In this document: positions 6,846-15,851 of the stretch, piece after piece | Layout: each line of letters starts with the position of its first letter | Position numbering within the stretch: the first letter of the stretch is position 1 | DNA from: an uncultured Bacteroides sp. | GTDB lineage: Bacteria; Bacteroidota; Bacteroidia; Bacteroidales; Bacteroidaceae | DNA: 50,127 nucleotides | Reading direction: 5' to 3' | NCBI GenBank assembly: GCA_944321465.1 | Contig: CALULL010000021.1 | Coordinates: 1-50,127, forward strand | The notes under the pieces: generated by a model | The model's database searches: none | What the model saw: only the letters and a program-made list of their open reading frames with translations | What the model was told of the DNA's origin: nothing | Position numbers and translations under genes: made by a program

Positions 6846-8828
6846 TTAGAATACGAACTTGCAGGTCGTTTCGTTGTTGCCGTCGTAAGCCTTCAGGATG
6901 TAGACACCCGAAGACAGGATGGAGGGCAGCTCGAAGTTCTGCGTGCCGTTCACGGAGAACTGCCAGTTGGAAATCAGACCGCCGTCCATGCCGTAAAGCT
7001 CGACGCGCACCTCTGAGGGCTGTGCCGTCATCACGCTTGCCGTCTGTCCGGCCACGCTGAGTTGCAGCCCGTTGTCGGCCTTGGCATCGGCGATGCCGCT
7101 GCCCGAACCCAGAGGCATGTTCAGCACGTTGTAGATGGACTGACCGTTGTCTCTGGTGATGATGCAGATGAGGTTGGCGTTGTCGTAGTTGATGTCGGCC
7201 GGTGCGTTGAGCGTGCTGACGGTGCCCGTGAGTGTGATGACCTGGTCGGTGGTTGCCGTTGCGGGCAGGCCGTCGATGGTGCTCACGAGGTCCACGCGGC
7301 TATTGCCGTTGAGGTCCTCGGAAAGCTCGCCGCTGTAGAAACGTGCCACGTCGTCCATCTCAAAGTTGGATACCTGTGCCCCTGCTTCGACGAAGTTGAC
7401 GAAGGGATCGTCTACAGTGCCGTTGGCCGTGTAGAGCTGTGCGGTGGAGTAGTTGCTGCTGTTGAATGCGCTGGACTGTGTGCCCGTCAGGTTGTTCTCA
7501 GTGATGATGAACGCCCAGCGGTAGTCGGACAGGTCGGCATCCTTGGCAAAGTGCAACTGGATGTTGTAGTCGATGCCGGCTGCCGTGGTCGTGGCTTCAC
7601 CGCTGATGTTGAAGGGGGCTACTTCGCGCAACGCCTTCAGGAACAGGTTTTCGTAAGCGTCGAGCAGAGTCGTGTATTCCATCGTGGCTACTTCAGCGAT
7701 GGGGAAGGAGGTAGCTTCCTTGCGCTGTATGATGCCGCTCGGATATGTGTTGCCGCAGAAGGTGGCATAGCCGTCAACGATGTAGGGGTCTGTCGTGGCC
7801 GTTGTGCTGCTGCCGTGTACGGCTACGTTGACAAAGCGGTCGCCATACTGACGGAGCATGTACTCGGTGGCAACATAGCCCAAGGGGCTGTTCATCTCGG
7901 TGAGCCCGGTGACGTTCTCAACGATGACGCGCTGCTCGGGTTGGAAGGGGTAACCTTCGATGGTGTAATAACCGCGTGCATACTCTTGTCCGTTGGCTTC
8001 AACCCAGATTTCGTAGCCCGTGGTGGTACCGGCGGTCAGGGGTATGGGCAGGTCGAGCGTGATCAGGGCTCCTCTGCCGTAGCTGGTCAGGCCGATGTTG
8101 TTGTATGTTTGTCTGAGCATTTCGCCGCCGTCAATCTGGCAGAACAAGCTGCAGGAGTTGAACTGCATGTCGCTGCTGCAGTTGGTGAGCAGCACGCTTA
8201 CCTGTGCCTGCTCGAAGCCTGCGGTCGGTGTCACGTTTTCTACCCGCAGGGGAAGCTCGGTGCAGGTCACGGTGATGTTGTCTATGCCCACGATGTATTG
8301 GTTGTTGCTGTCGTGCACGAAGGCTATGTAGACCGTTTGGTTAGCATATTGGCCGAGGTCTACGGTGTGTGCCGTCCAGTCGTTGTTCTCGGCAGAGCAC
8401 TCGTAAAGCAGGACATCGAAGTTCTCAACGGCTGTACCACGGGTCGAGAGGTACACTTTGTATCCGCCGCGCCGTGTGTCGTTGTCGGGCACGCAGCCGT
8501 CCCACGTCAGTTGTATGGTGCCGCTTCCCAGCGTGATGCCGGGGGTAATCATCCAGTCGTTGGCCTGTCCCGGTGTGACGAACAGAGATGTGCTGGCAGC
8601 GTAGAGATTCTCGTCTTCTACACTGTTGGCAACGTCGCTCCAAGTGCCGTTCTCGAAGATGCTGCTCAGCGACGAGGCAATGGGCAGTCCGTCGAGGTCG
8701 TAGTAGGTCATGTCGTAGGGCATACCTGCCTGAAAGTCCTCCATGTAAAGGGTGAGGGCATTGTTCTCTTGGGCGTTTGCGCTCAGTGCCACCGCCGCAA
8801 GGGCTGAAAGAAAGATTTTCTTAATCAT
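6846..8828 (-). CDS. T9SS-secreted protein with cleaved-adhesin-like and cysteine-less Omp28-like domains
   Basis: The 660-residue protein has a signal peptide (MIKKIFLSALAAVALSANAQ). A choice-of-anchor/cleaved-adhesin-like domain follows (about 25-190; DWMITPGITLGSGTIQLTWD, GIDNITVT). A segment around 300-420 aligns in motif order with the Omp28-type domain of the protein at 13156-15237. Here, however, the CxxCPQG site is replaced by LTEMNSPLG, so both cysteines are missing. The C-terminus (EVRVELYGMDGG, FELPSILSSGVYILKAY, TTCKFVF) is a type A T9SS sorting domain. It is the last gene of the cluster and has its own terminator. Likely a surface-attached or secreted protein; ligand unknown. Confidence 0.8.
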   Translation of the reverse strand: MIKKIFLSALAAVALSANAQENNALTLYMEDFQAGMPYDMTYYDLDGLPIASSLSSIFENGTWSDVANSVEDENLYAASTSLFVTPGQANDWMITPGITLGSGTIQLTWDGCVPDNDTRRGGYKVYLSTRGTAVENFDVLLYECSAENNDWTAHTVDLGQYANQTVYIAFVHDSNNQYIVGIDNITVTCTELPLRVENVTPTAGFEQAQVSVLLTNCSSDMQFNSCSLFCQIDGGEMLRQTYNNIGLTSYGRGALITLDLPIPLTAGTTTGYEIWVEANGQEYARGYYTIEGYPFQPEQRVIVENVTGLTEMNSPLGYVATEYMLRQYGDRFVNVAVHGSSTTATTDPYIVDGYATFCGNTYPSGIIQRKEATSFPIAEVATMEYTTLLDAYENLFLKALREVAPFNISGEATTTAAGIDYNIQLHFAKDADLSDYRWAFIITENNLTGTQSSAFNSSNYSTAQLYTANGTVDDPFVNFVEAGAQVSNFEMDDVARFYSGELSEDLNGNSRVDLVSTIDGLPATATTDQVITLTGTVSTLNAPADINYDNANLICIITRDNGQSIYNVLNMPLGSGSGIADAKADNGLQLSVAGQTASVMTAQPSEVRVELYGMDGGLISNWQFSVNGTQNFELPSILSSGVYILKAYDGNNETTCKFVF

Positions 8829-8917
8829 GTTGGTTCCTTTAATTGAGTAGGTTTTTTAGTTATTAAGTATTTAGGATAAAAAAACGTGCGAACACGGGCA
8901 CTCCGGCCTCATTGATG

Positions 8918-8973
8918 GAAAAAACGGGAAAAGCGCTCCTATTCCCCTGTGGGCAGACAAGTGCTTTTCCCGT
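8918..8973 (-). terminator. Rho-independent terminator after the 259-residue T9SS cargo gene
   Basis: On the minus strand ACGGGAAAAGC (from 8973) pairs with GCTTTTCCCGT (ending at 8924), followed by TTTTTCC. It lies between the T9SS cargo genes at 9032 and 6846, implying they are transcribed at least partly separately. Confidence 0.8.
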
Positions 8974-9031
8974 AGTTCGTATTGTTTCAAGGCTTGTTGC
9001 TGTATGTGCTTGCGCAGCTCATCGTCCCTGC

Positions 9032-9811
9032 TTATCTGTTGGTAGAAAGTACCTTGCGGGTTACGATAAGCTCGTTGCCGTTCCACAGCGACACGAGGTA
9101 GATGCCTTGGCTCAGGTTGGTGTAGATGCTGGCGTTACCGTTGTCGCTCAGCTGGGCATCGTAGATGGTCTTGCCCGAGAGGTCGGCGATGCTGACGCGT
9201 TGTCCGGCTTCTACGCCCGACAGCAGGAGCTGCTGGCCGTCCATGTAGGCTTTGAACTCCTCGGCGCGTGCGTTGTCGGCAATGCCGTTGGGGTTCTCAC
9301 CTTCGTGTATGATGACAGTGATGGAGTCCTGGTCGCCTTCAGCCGTGTTGATGGTGAGGGTGAACGTGCATTCGCCCCATCCGGCTGCTACGCCGAAGTG
9401 CATCAGTTGCAGGTGAAGCCCTTCGATGCCCGTGTTGTTTACGATACCTGCACCCGGCTCCAAAGAGAAAGTGGGAGTTTCTTCGCCCTGGGAGCACTGG
9501 TCGATGCACATGCCGATGCCAAATCCGGCGGGTGCGTTAACGGTTGCGCGTCTTATCTTGGCACCTGTAACGGCAGTCGTGTCTTGGTTGATGACGTTGA
9601 GTCCGTAGATTTCTATCATGTTTACCCCAGGGACCGGTGTGTGCTCTGCGCTGTAGAACTCAAGGGTAGCCCCGTTCTCCAATATCTGAGGTTCGCCCGT
9701 GAACGTTCCTGTTCCGTGGTCGAACTCTCCGAAAGCCCACTTCAGCTGGCTGCTTGCCGGCAAGGTGCACAGCAATGCCACAATTGCTAACGTAATAGTC
9801 TTTAATTTCAT
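9032..9811 (-). CDS. Small T9SS type A cargo protein
   Basis: The 259-residue secreted protein has signal peptide MKLKTITLAIVALLCTLPASS. The central beta-rich domain has no family I recognise; it contains two close cysteines in GMCIDQCSQG and GWGECTF. A C-terminal sorting domain shows VSIADLSGKTIYDAQL, LSQGIYLVSLWNGNELIVTRKVL. ATG at 9811 is preferred over an upstream TTG because it opens the signal peptide. It is 35 bp downstream of the Omp28 lipoprotein gene and probably cotranscribed with it. Confidence 0.8.
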   Translation of the reverse strand: MKLKTITLAIVALLCTLPASSQLKWAFGEFDHGTGTFTGEPQILENGATLEFYSAEHTPVPGVNMIEIYGLNVINQDTTAVTGAKIRRATVNAPAGFGIGMCIDQCSQGEETPTFSLEPGAGIVNNTGIEGLHLQLMHFGVAAGWGECTFTLTINTAEGDQDSITVIIHEGENPNGIADNARAEEFKAYMDGQQLLLSGVEAGQRVSIADLSGKTIYDAQLSDNGNASIYTNLSQGIYLVSLWNGNELIVTRKVLSTNR

Positions 9812-9846
9812 AATCAATTGCTTTTAGGTTAATACTCTTCTTATGT

Positions 9847-10707
9847 TTATTCTGCTTTCAGCGTTGTTTCAGCAGCCTGCAAGATGGCGCGTGTCTCGGT
9901 GTTGTAGACAAAGGCCACCACGTTGCAGCTGTCCGGCACCCACACTTCGCCGTATTCGCCTTCCGTTCTGCTCTCCTTCTCGGTCTTGCCTTGCAGGTCG
10001 GGCAGCTCGGCCAGCGTGTAGGTGTTCTCTATCGTCAGTGCCTCGTTCTGTCCCAGCGTTTCCTCAACCGGTTGTCCCCACGTCCCGTTGATGGCTGCAC
10101 GGAACACGTGGTTGTGCTCGTAGTCCATTATGTATGTGGAGCCGTCCAGCTGCATGGCGCGGATACCGCTTTCCAGCAGCCACAATTGCAGGGACAAAGG
10201 CTGGTCGATGTTCTCCAGTGCCGTCAGCGTGGTGGTAATCCTTGCTTCTCCGTTGTTGTAGTCCGAGCTGACTTCAATGTCTATGGGAGGGTTTTGGAAT
10301 GCCAAGCCCATGTACATGGACATCCACGTTTCAGTGTTGCTGTTCACGTCGGTGTTTCTGTCCATTCTGCACGCAGGGAAGAAGTCCGGGGCGGCCAATT
10401 CGCCGTAGGCTGTTCCCGACTCTGTTACGAAGCCAAAGGTCGGTATCGCATACATGCCGTAGTGGATGTTGACGGGTATCATGTGGTGTTCCGAAAACTC
10501 CACGATGCTTTGCGATGCCGCTGCCCCCTGCGGACAGTTCATGCATGCCTGTCCCGTGAATTCTTCCATCAGTACAACTTTGCGTATGGAGCCAAATTCA
10601 ATTTCGCCGTCTTCGACGGGGATTTGGCGGTCATTTTCGTCAACCTCGTCGCAGGCACCCAGCGTGAGACACAGCGCAAAGATAGGAAATAATATATTCT
10701 TCTTCAT
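9847..10707 (-). CDS. Omp28-family outer-membrane lipoprotein
   Basis: The 286-residue protein starts with a lipoprotein signal (LGAC, Cys19) followed by the acidic CDEVDEND. A thioredoxin-like Omp28 domain has the signature MEEFTGQACMNCPQG, with the CxxC pair at residues 55 and 58. Omp28 was described in Porphyromonas gingivalis as a surface protein; its biochemical role is unclear. The DUF6029 gene ends 2 bp upstream, so the two are almost certainly co-translated. The CxxC and the nearby TlpA gene suggest a redox or disulfide role, which is inference. Confidence 0.82.
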   Translation of the reverse strand: MKKNILFPIFALCLTLGACDEVDENDRQIPVEDGEIEFGSIRKVVLMEEFTGQACMNCPQGAAASQSIVEFSEHHMIPVNIHYGMYAIPTFGFVTESGTAYGELAAPDFFPACRMDRNTDVNSNTETWMSMYMGLAFQNPPIDIEVSSDYNNGEARITTTLTALENIDQPLSLQLWLLESGIRAMQLDGSTYIMDYEHNHVFRAAINGTWGQPVEETLGQNEALTIENTYTLAELPDLQGKTEKESRTEGEYGEVWVPDSCNVVAFVYNTETRAILQAAETTLKAE

Positions 10708-10709
10708 AG

Positions 10710-12371
10710 TTAAAAGCTGAAATTATATGATACTTGAACACCTTTGCTGGCGGGTACGTAACGGCAGACACCGCCCGAGCAGTTGTAACCGGCACGGGTG
10801 CGGGCATATCCGGCTTGCAGACGGTGAGCGGCGTGGGTGTAGGTGACGGCGGCCTGGTAGTAGTGCAGGTTGGTCTCGCCGGCGTTGTACATGTCGCTCA
10901 CGGTAATCATCCACGAGGGGTTGACGGAGAACTCCAGCAGGCCGTAGAGCCAGTCGCCCTGGTCTTGCTTGGTGTTGAGGTATTGCAGCTCCATGCGCAG
11001 GGCAAGTTTCTTGTTGAAGTGGTATTGGCCTTCAAAGACGTAGATGTTCGACTTCACCATCATGCCGTTGTTGTTGTGGCCTTCCACTACTTGCTGGTTA
11101 TACCGCTGGTTCATGTACATCAGGATGGTCTTGAAGTCCTTCGTCCACTTCTTCTCCAGCGTTACGTTGATGTCCTGGTAGTAGGTGGCATCTTCTCCTC
11201 CCTGCGGGATTTCGTCCTTGTGGAGGGCACGGATGTGCGAGAAGTTCACCTTCAGGTTCGTTCCGTAGCGTCCTCCCAGCGTGGTGCGGCGGCGGAAGTT
11301 GTAGGTAAACTCTGCCTGATAGGCCCATTCGCCCAGCGGCTGTGTGGCGTAGGGGTAGAGGGCGGGCAGGGCGTAGGTGTGCTGGTAGGCGAAGGCCGGC
11401 AGGTGGTTGATGAAGGACGATGTGCCCGTCATGTCGCGTGCGCTGCGGTAGGACATGTTCTCGCTGCGCTTGGCCTGCACCAAGATGCTCATGCCGCGTC
11501 GAGAGTAAGAGGCCGAGAGCAAGGCTGCCGTACCTTTGTCGTAGCTGTAGTTGTTGTCGAACGAGGGGTCGTTTATCTTCCAGGCGTACTCGGCCAGGAC
11601 GTTGAAGCCCGACTTCTGGAACTGCGTGCGAACATCGAACGCGGGGACGACTTCGGGCAGGTTGTAGCGGTAAATCGTGCCTTCGCCGCCGTCCATTCCG
11701 GGGATGTAGCCATACATGTTGCTTGCCTGCTCGTACTTGCTGACGTAGGAACCGCCCAGCATCCACACCGTACCGTTCTCTTGCATACGTTTCGACCACT
11801 GGTCGATGTTCAGTTCGGCATCGGCACCCCATACCCAACTGTCGTTGTGCTCCCAATAGCGGCGTTGCTTGCCTCCCAGCAGCTTGATGTTAAGCCCGTT
11901 GACGGGGCGCAACACGGCTCGTGCGCCGCGCAGTGAGTTGTCTATGCCGAGGCTGCGCTCTTCGTAGGTGCGGAAAATGAGTCCGCTGCCAAACTGATCG
12001 TAGAAGTCGCCCAGCGTCAGTTCGCCCCATTTGCAGCGTCCTGTCAGGTAGAAGTAGGGGACACCCCATCCGGCGAAGTCGTTCTCAAAGCCCGGCAGAG
12101 GGTAGTCCAGGTACTCCAGACGTGCCCCCACCGTTAGGTACTCTTTGTAGGCCAAGGCCAGGTCGAGGTAAGAGTTTGTCACGACATCGCCTGCATATTT
12201 TTCCGTGCCGATGGCCGCGTCGTCCTGCGGCACCAGGATATCCGATTGCAGACTTCCCGTCAGCGTCAGCCCGCTTTCCCCGAAAGGTATGCCTTGGGCC
12301 GCGGCCGGTCCGGCCAATGCCAAGGCACCTACCAGAATAGGGGCGAAGAAATGTTTTCTCGTGTTCATCAT
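10710..12371 (-). CDS. DUF6029 family outer-membrane beta-barrel protein
   Basis: The 553-residue protein has a signal peptide (HFFAPILVGALALAGPAAAQG) followed by long alternating beta-strand sequence rich in Tyr/Trp. It ends in an aromatic strand (GVQVSYNFSF), as expected for an outer-membrane barrel. Segments such as GELTLGDFYDQFGSGLIFRT and SLGIDNSLRGARAVLRPVNG are those I associate with DUF6029 proteins, often found beside Omp28 genes. It follows the TlpA gene by 28 bp and is nearly adjacent to the Omp28 gene. Two consecutive ATGs (12371, 12368) are possible starts. Confidence 0.75.
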   Translation of the reverse strand: MMNTRKHFFAPILVGALALAGPAAAQGIPFGESGLTLTGSLQSDILVPQDDAAIGTEKYAGDVVTNSYLDLALAYKEYLTVGARLEYLDYPLPGFENDFAGWGVPYFYLTGRCKWGELTLGDFYDQFGSGLIFRTYEERSLGIDNSLRGARAVLRPVNGLNIKLLGGKQRRYWEHNDSWVWGADAELNIDQWSKRMQENGTVWMLGGSYVSKYEQASNMYGYIPGMDGGEGTIYRYNLPEVVPAFDVRTQFQKSGFNVLAEYAWKINDPSFDNNYSYDKGTAALLSASYSRRGMSILVQAKRSENMSYRSARDMTGTSSFINHLPAFAYQHTYALPALYPYATQPLGEWAYQAEFTYNFRRRTTLGGRYGTNLKVNFSHIRALHKDEIPQGGEDATYYQDINVTLEKKWTKDFKTILMYMNQRYNQQVVEGHNNNGMMVKSNIYVFEGQYHFNKKLALRMELQYLNTKQDQGDWLYGLLEFSVNPSWMITVSDMYNAGETNLHYYQAAVTYTHAAHRLQAGYARTRAGYNCSGGVCRYVPASKGVQVSYNFSF

Positions 12372-12399
12372 TATTCTTGCAGTTCTTTCGGTCGATGGC

Positions 12400-12894
12400 T
12401 TACTTTGCGTACTTGCGTACTTGTTCTATCAGTTCCTGTTCGCCTCCCTCGGTGTATCCGTTGTGCGTGTAGACAATCTTGCCATCGCCGTCCAGAATGA
12501 GCACGTAGGGGATCATGTTGATGCCCAGTGCGCGTTTAAGGTCGCTGTTGGGGTCGAGCAGCACGTCGTACTCCCAGCCGAATCCGTCGACCAGCGGTTT
12601 TACCTTGTTGATGTTCTGGCCCTGGTCGATGGAGATGGCGATGACTTTAACGCCGGTCTCGTCCTGCCAGTCGGGATACACTTCGTGGATGGCCTTCAGT
12701 TCGCGTTGACAGGGTTTGCACCACGTGGCAAAGAAGCTGATGATGATAGGGTTGCCGTCGTTCTCCAGTTTGGACACGTCTACGGTCTTGCCGTTGATGT
12801 CTTTCAACTTGATGGCCGGCATTTGTCCTTGGGCAAAGGCTGACATCGTGCCTGCCACTACAAATAGCAAAAGAGCAAATAATACTTTTCTCAT
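12400..12894 (-). CDS. TlpA-family periplasmic thioredoxin-like protein
   Basis: The 164-residue exported protein has signal peptide MRKVLFALLLFVVAGTMSAFA and a complete AhpC/TSA-thioredoxin fold. The active site is ATWCKPCQ (Cys59, Cys62), with cis-Pro context NMIPYVLILDGDG. The family reduces or isomerises disulfides outside the cytoplasm. Lying directly upstream of the DUF6029 and Omp28 genes, it may service the cysteines of the co-encoded exported CxxC proteins. Confidence 0.88.
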   Translation of the reverse strand: MRKVLFALLLFVVAGTMSAFAQGQMPAIKLKDINGKTVDVSKLENDGNPIIISFFATWCKPCQRELKAIHEVYPDWQDETGVKVIAISIDQGQNINKVKPLVDGFGWEYDVLLDPNSDLKRALGINMIPYVLILDGDGKIVYTHNGYTEGGEQELIEQVRKYAK

Positions 12895-13155
12895 AGTCTT
12901 GTATACGTTAATGTTATTGTTGTTAGTTAAGTCGTTTCGTTAGGTCGTTTCATGTTTGTCTGCTGCTCCTTCGTGGATAAGGGAAGCGGGGCTTTCGGCC
13001 CTTGCAGGATGCCCCGCCAGAGGAGGAGAGGGGCAAGGCAAATCCTCTTGCCTCGTCCCGTCCCGGTTGTCTTGGGACGGGAGGGGCAGGAGGATGTTGC
13101 TTGCTTCTTGGTCTTTTCTACATATTATAGAACCGTTGGCTGTGTCGGCCGGGAT

Positions 13156-15237
13156 TTAGAAGACGGCAACTTTCTTCACCGTCGTGCGGTTGTCGGCAGT
13201 TACTCTTACGATGTAGAAGCCTTCTTGCAGGTTGTCGTTGGCCACCTGCTGTCCGTTGATGGAGAAGACAGCCATTGTGTCGTAGTCACCGTTGACCACC
13301 ACGCGGTTGTTCTCCACGTAGATGTCTACGCTGGGTGTCTCTTCTACGCTGTTCTCGATGCCGTTCACAAAACCTTCAAGTTCGCTGAAGGACAGTTCTT
13401 CAGCGTTGTCTACCATGTTGTCCTGGCTGTCGGCACCGTTGTAGTTGCCTGTGAAGGCAATGATGGACATGTTGTCCAGAACGCACGGAACGACTTCGCT
13501 CGTGCCTTCGTTGCCTTCAAACGGGTTTACCGGACCGCTGATGCTTTCGGGGATGGTGTAGGTGTAGGTCTTCGAGTAGTGGCCGTTGTCCAAGGTGATG
13601 GGGTCGCCGAAGTTTTCGCTCAACTGGATACGCAGGAAGTCGTCGTGCGTGTCCCAGTAGGCATCAGGTTCGTTGCTGCTGACGTAGAAAAGCTGAGGTG
13701 CTCTGTAGTTGTCCTGCACAATCATCACGTTCAGGCAAGGATTTGTCATGTCGTAATCGGAACCCAGGCTGATGATGTCGCCCGAAACGGTGATTGTCAC
13801 CGTGCGGGTTTCCATGTTGATGCTTCCTTCTATGTTGACCGATGACGTGGCGGGGACACCTATGATACTTGGCAGCAGGCCCGACAGGTTGCCCGGATGG
13901 AAGGCTACGGCTTGGGAGCCGTCGTTATATCTGACGGTTATGCGGTCGAGCATGGCTGACGGGGCACCCTCTACGCCGAAGAACGTGGCGTAGGTCTGGC
14001 TCGGGCTTACGGTGAAGATGTCATCGGCAAAACCGGCGTGGTGCTTCAGGAAGATAACGTCGTCTCTGAAGAACTCGGCCGCTTGCTCGGCATACTCGTA
14101 GCCCTGGGGACAGTACTGGCAGAGCTGGCTGGTGAACAGCTCGATGAGCGGCTTGCGGTTGAAGAACTCATTGTAGCAGGCGAAGCTAAGGTAGCCTGCG
14201 TTGTTGCTCTCCTCCTCGTCTCTCAGGGTGCCGTCGTTCAGGTCGGACACTTGCAGGTAAAACTCCTGCACGCCTTCGGTCTCGCTCGTGGCGTTGACGG
14301 TCAGCGTCGTGCTTGCTCCCATCGGCAGGTTGAGGTCGTGGAAGGTCTGCTGTGTCGTCACCGAGCCTATGCCGTAGCCCAGCGTCAGCGACTGGATGGT
14401 CGTTGCGCCGTTGTTGGTTACGGTTACGGTTGCGGGAAACTCTTCTCCGGTTCTTACATTATTGTAGTAACCCACCCCTGCGCTTTCCAAGTATACGTCG
14501 CCCGTCGGGTAGTCCATGCTGGGAGTTTCGGTATCCATCATGGCAAAGACGAGGTTCTTCACGGCACCCAAGCCATCGGTTGACATGTGCGACCATGCCA
14601 ATTGACCTTCAGGAGTGAGTTGGGCATACCAGTCGGCATTGGTGTCTACACCCGTCTGTGACTTCTCGAAGCTGAGAGCATAGGAAGCACTTCCTTGATA
14701 GTAGTAGCCGATGAACAGTTTAGAGCGGCCTTCGAGCGACAGAGGCTCGTCCAAGACGACGTAGTTCCATCCCGAAACCGGATTTTCTACTTGCTGGCTT
14801 ACCAGCGAGGTGCCTGCCAGATCTTCCGTGATAAATACTTCAAGGCTTTCGCAGCCTACAGCTGAATAGAGAAAGAAGCGGATGGCAAAGATGTTGGTCC
14901 CTGTCAGTTGGGGGGAATTCAGTTCGATGGCACTTCCATACAGGTTGCTTATGGGTGCTCCACTTCCTACGGCTGAAATGTTCTCGCTTGCGGGGGTGAA
15001 GCTGGCATAGCCTACCGGTATGGCCAGTTCGGGTATCGAAGCGGCCAGTGTGTCGGCCACAGGAGCTACTTTTGAAGTCATCGGCAGGGTCGATGCCTCG
15101 GAGGGCAACAGGCTTCTGGTAGCTGTTGCTGTCTGTTGCTGTGTGCTCGGCATACGTTGCAACTGTATGCTTTGTGCTTGCGCCAACGACGTGCCTGCCA
15201 GCAACGCCGCCATCAATGTAACGTAAAAATTCTTCAT
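13156..15237 (-). CDS. T9SS-secreted Omp28-related protein with CxxC site
   Basis: The 693-residue protein has signal peptide MKNFYVTLMAALLAGTSLAQA and beta-sandwich regions (about 70-350), including a CARDB-like segment (VTVTNNGATTIQSLTLGY). An Omp28/thioredoxin-like domain has ELFTSQLCQYCPQG (Cys373, Cys376). The C-terminal T9SS sorting domain shows VDIYVENNRVVVNGDYDTMAVFS-type strands ending TTVKKVAVF. It is the first gene of the minus-strand cluster, separated by 261 bp from the TlpA gene. In that gap a 9-bp stem (13056-13064/13074-13082) without a T-tract might end some transcripts. Confidence 0.82.
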   Translation of the reverse strand: MKNFYVTLMAALLAGTSLAQAQSIQLQRMPSTQQQTATATRSLLPSEASTLPMTSKVAPVADTLAASIPELAIPVGYASFTPASENISAVGSGAPISNLYGSAIELNSPQLTGTNIFAIRFFLYSAVGCESLEVFITEDLAGTSLVSQQVENPVSGWNYVVLDEPLSLEGRSKLFIGYYYQGSASYALSFEKSQTGVDTNADWYAQLTPEGQLAWSHMSTDGLGAVKNLVFAMMDTETPSMDYPTGDVYLESAGVGYYNNVRTGEEFPATVTVTNNGATTIQSLTLGYGIGSVTTQQTFHDLNLPMGASTTLTVNATSETEGVQEFYLQVSDLNDGTLRDEEESNNAGYLSFACYNEFFNRKPLIELFTSQLCQYCPQGYEYAEQAAEFFRDDVIFLKHHAGFADDIFTVSPSQTYATFFGVEGAPSAMLDRITVRYNDGSQAVAFHPGNLSGLLPSIIGVPATSSVNIEGSINMETRTVTITVSGDIISLGSDYDMTNPCLNVMIVQDNYRAPQLFYVSSNEPDAYWDTHDDFLRIQLSENFGDPITLDNGHYSKTYTYTIPESISGPVNPFEGNEGTSEVVPCVLDNMSIIAFTGNYNGADSQDNMVDNAEELSFSELEGFVNGIENSVEETPSVDIYVENNRVVVNGDYDTMAVFSINGQQVANDNLQEGFYIVRVTADNRTTVKKVAVF

Positions 15238-15429
15238 AATTTTCTAAGTCATTAAGGTTTTTAAAACTGTCTTTTTAATAATTCCCAATTCTTTTTCAAT
15301 TGCTTTTTTACTCCTAATCTATTCTTGTCAAAGGTTGGCAGTTTGGTTCTCGCTTGGGGCTTCGGCCTTTCCTTTGTCCGGGCCGAAGTCCGTGGAAGGT
15401 GGAAGCCTGTGCGGCACCCTTATGCGCAA

Positions 15430-15437
15430 CAAAAATA
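15430..15437 (-). promoter_or_regulatory. Candidate -7 box for the T9SS cluster
   Basis: The minus strand reads TATTTTTG (TAnnTTTG type), about 190 bp upstream of the first cluster gene. No -33 box is obvious, and the long leader makes this tentative. Confidence 0.35.
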
Positions 15438-15638
15438 CATTATTTTGTATTATGATTGCGTAAATGCGGCCTTTTTTTTCACCGTGCACGTTTTTTTTTG
15501 CTAAAAACCTGCTTTATGACAGCTTTTCGGGGCTGTTTCCCTGGTTCGGTCGGTTGGTGGCTGACGTTTTGATAGCGGTGTCTTTCTCTCCCGGGCGGCT
15601 CGGAGGGGCTTCCGGGCGGGGGCGTTCCGGCAGGGGTG

Positions 15639-15727
15639 CGGGGGCACAGGTTTGCCCGCCGGGTGACGCAGGTCTGCTCCCTTGCGGGCACGCCTGTGCC
15701 AGCGGGGGAGCGCAGGTGTGCCGCCGG
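15639..15727. repeat. Phased palindrome array 2 (four 22-bp units)
   Basis: Units centred on GG, GG, CC and GG at 15649, 15671, 15693 and 15715 are exactly 22 bp apart; the third (GGGCACG-CC-TGTGCC) is the most symmetric. The array lies in the 614-bp gap between the divergent T9SS cluster and porT. The rest of that gap holds T8 and T9 runs near 15472-15499 and no supported ORF. Confidence 0.88.
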
Positions 15728-15851
15728 GCGGGCGGAGGGAGGGCCGACGGCGCGGGGCGGCCCGGCGGGGAGCGTCGGAGGGTGGTCGGCAAAATGGCGG
15801 CGGGCTGTGGCTTTTGGGCAATAAAAAGGAGGAAACCGCGTTTGTTTGTTT

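Noticed and set aside
7062-8807. 581-codon open frame opposite the T9SS cargo gene
   Set aside because: Same antisense effect of high G+C; no domain or start signal.
13056-13082. Stem TCCCGTCCC/GGGACGGGA as a terminator of the 693-residue T9SS gene
   Set aside because: No T-tract on the minus strand; kept only as a remark under that gene.
15639-15727. 22-bp arrays as CRISPR repeats
   Set aside because: There are no unique spacers: the palindromic cores recur every 22 bp with only short variable joints, and no cas genes are present.
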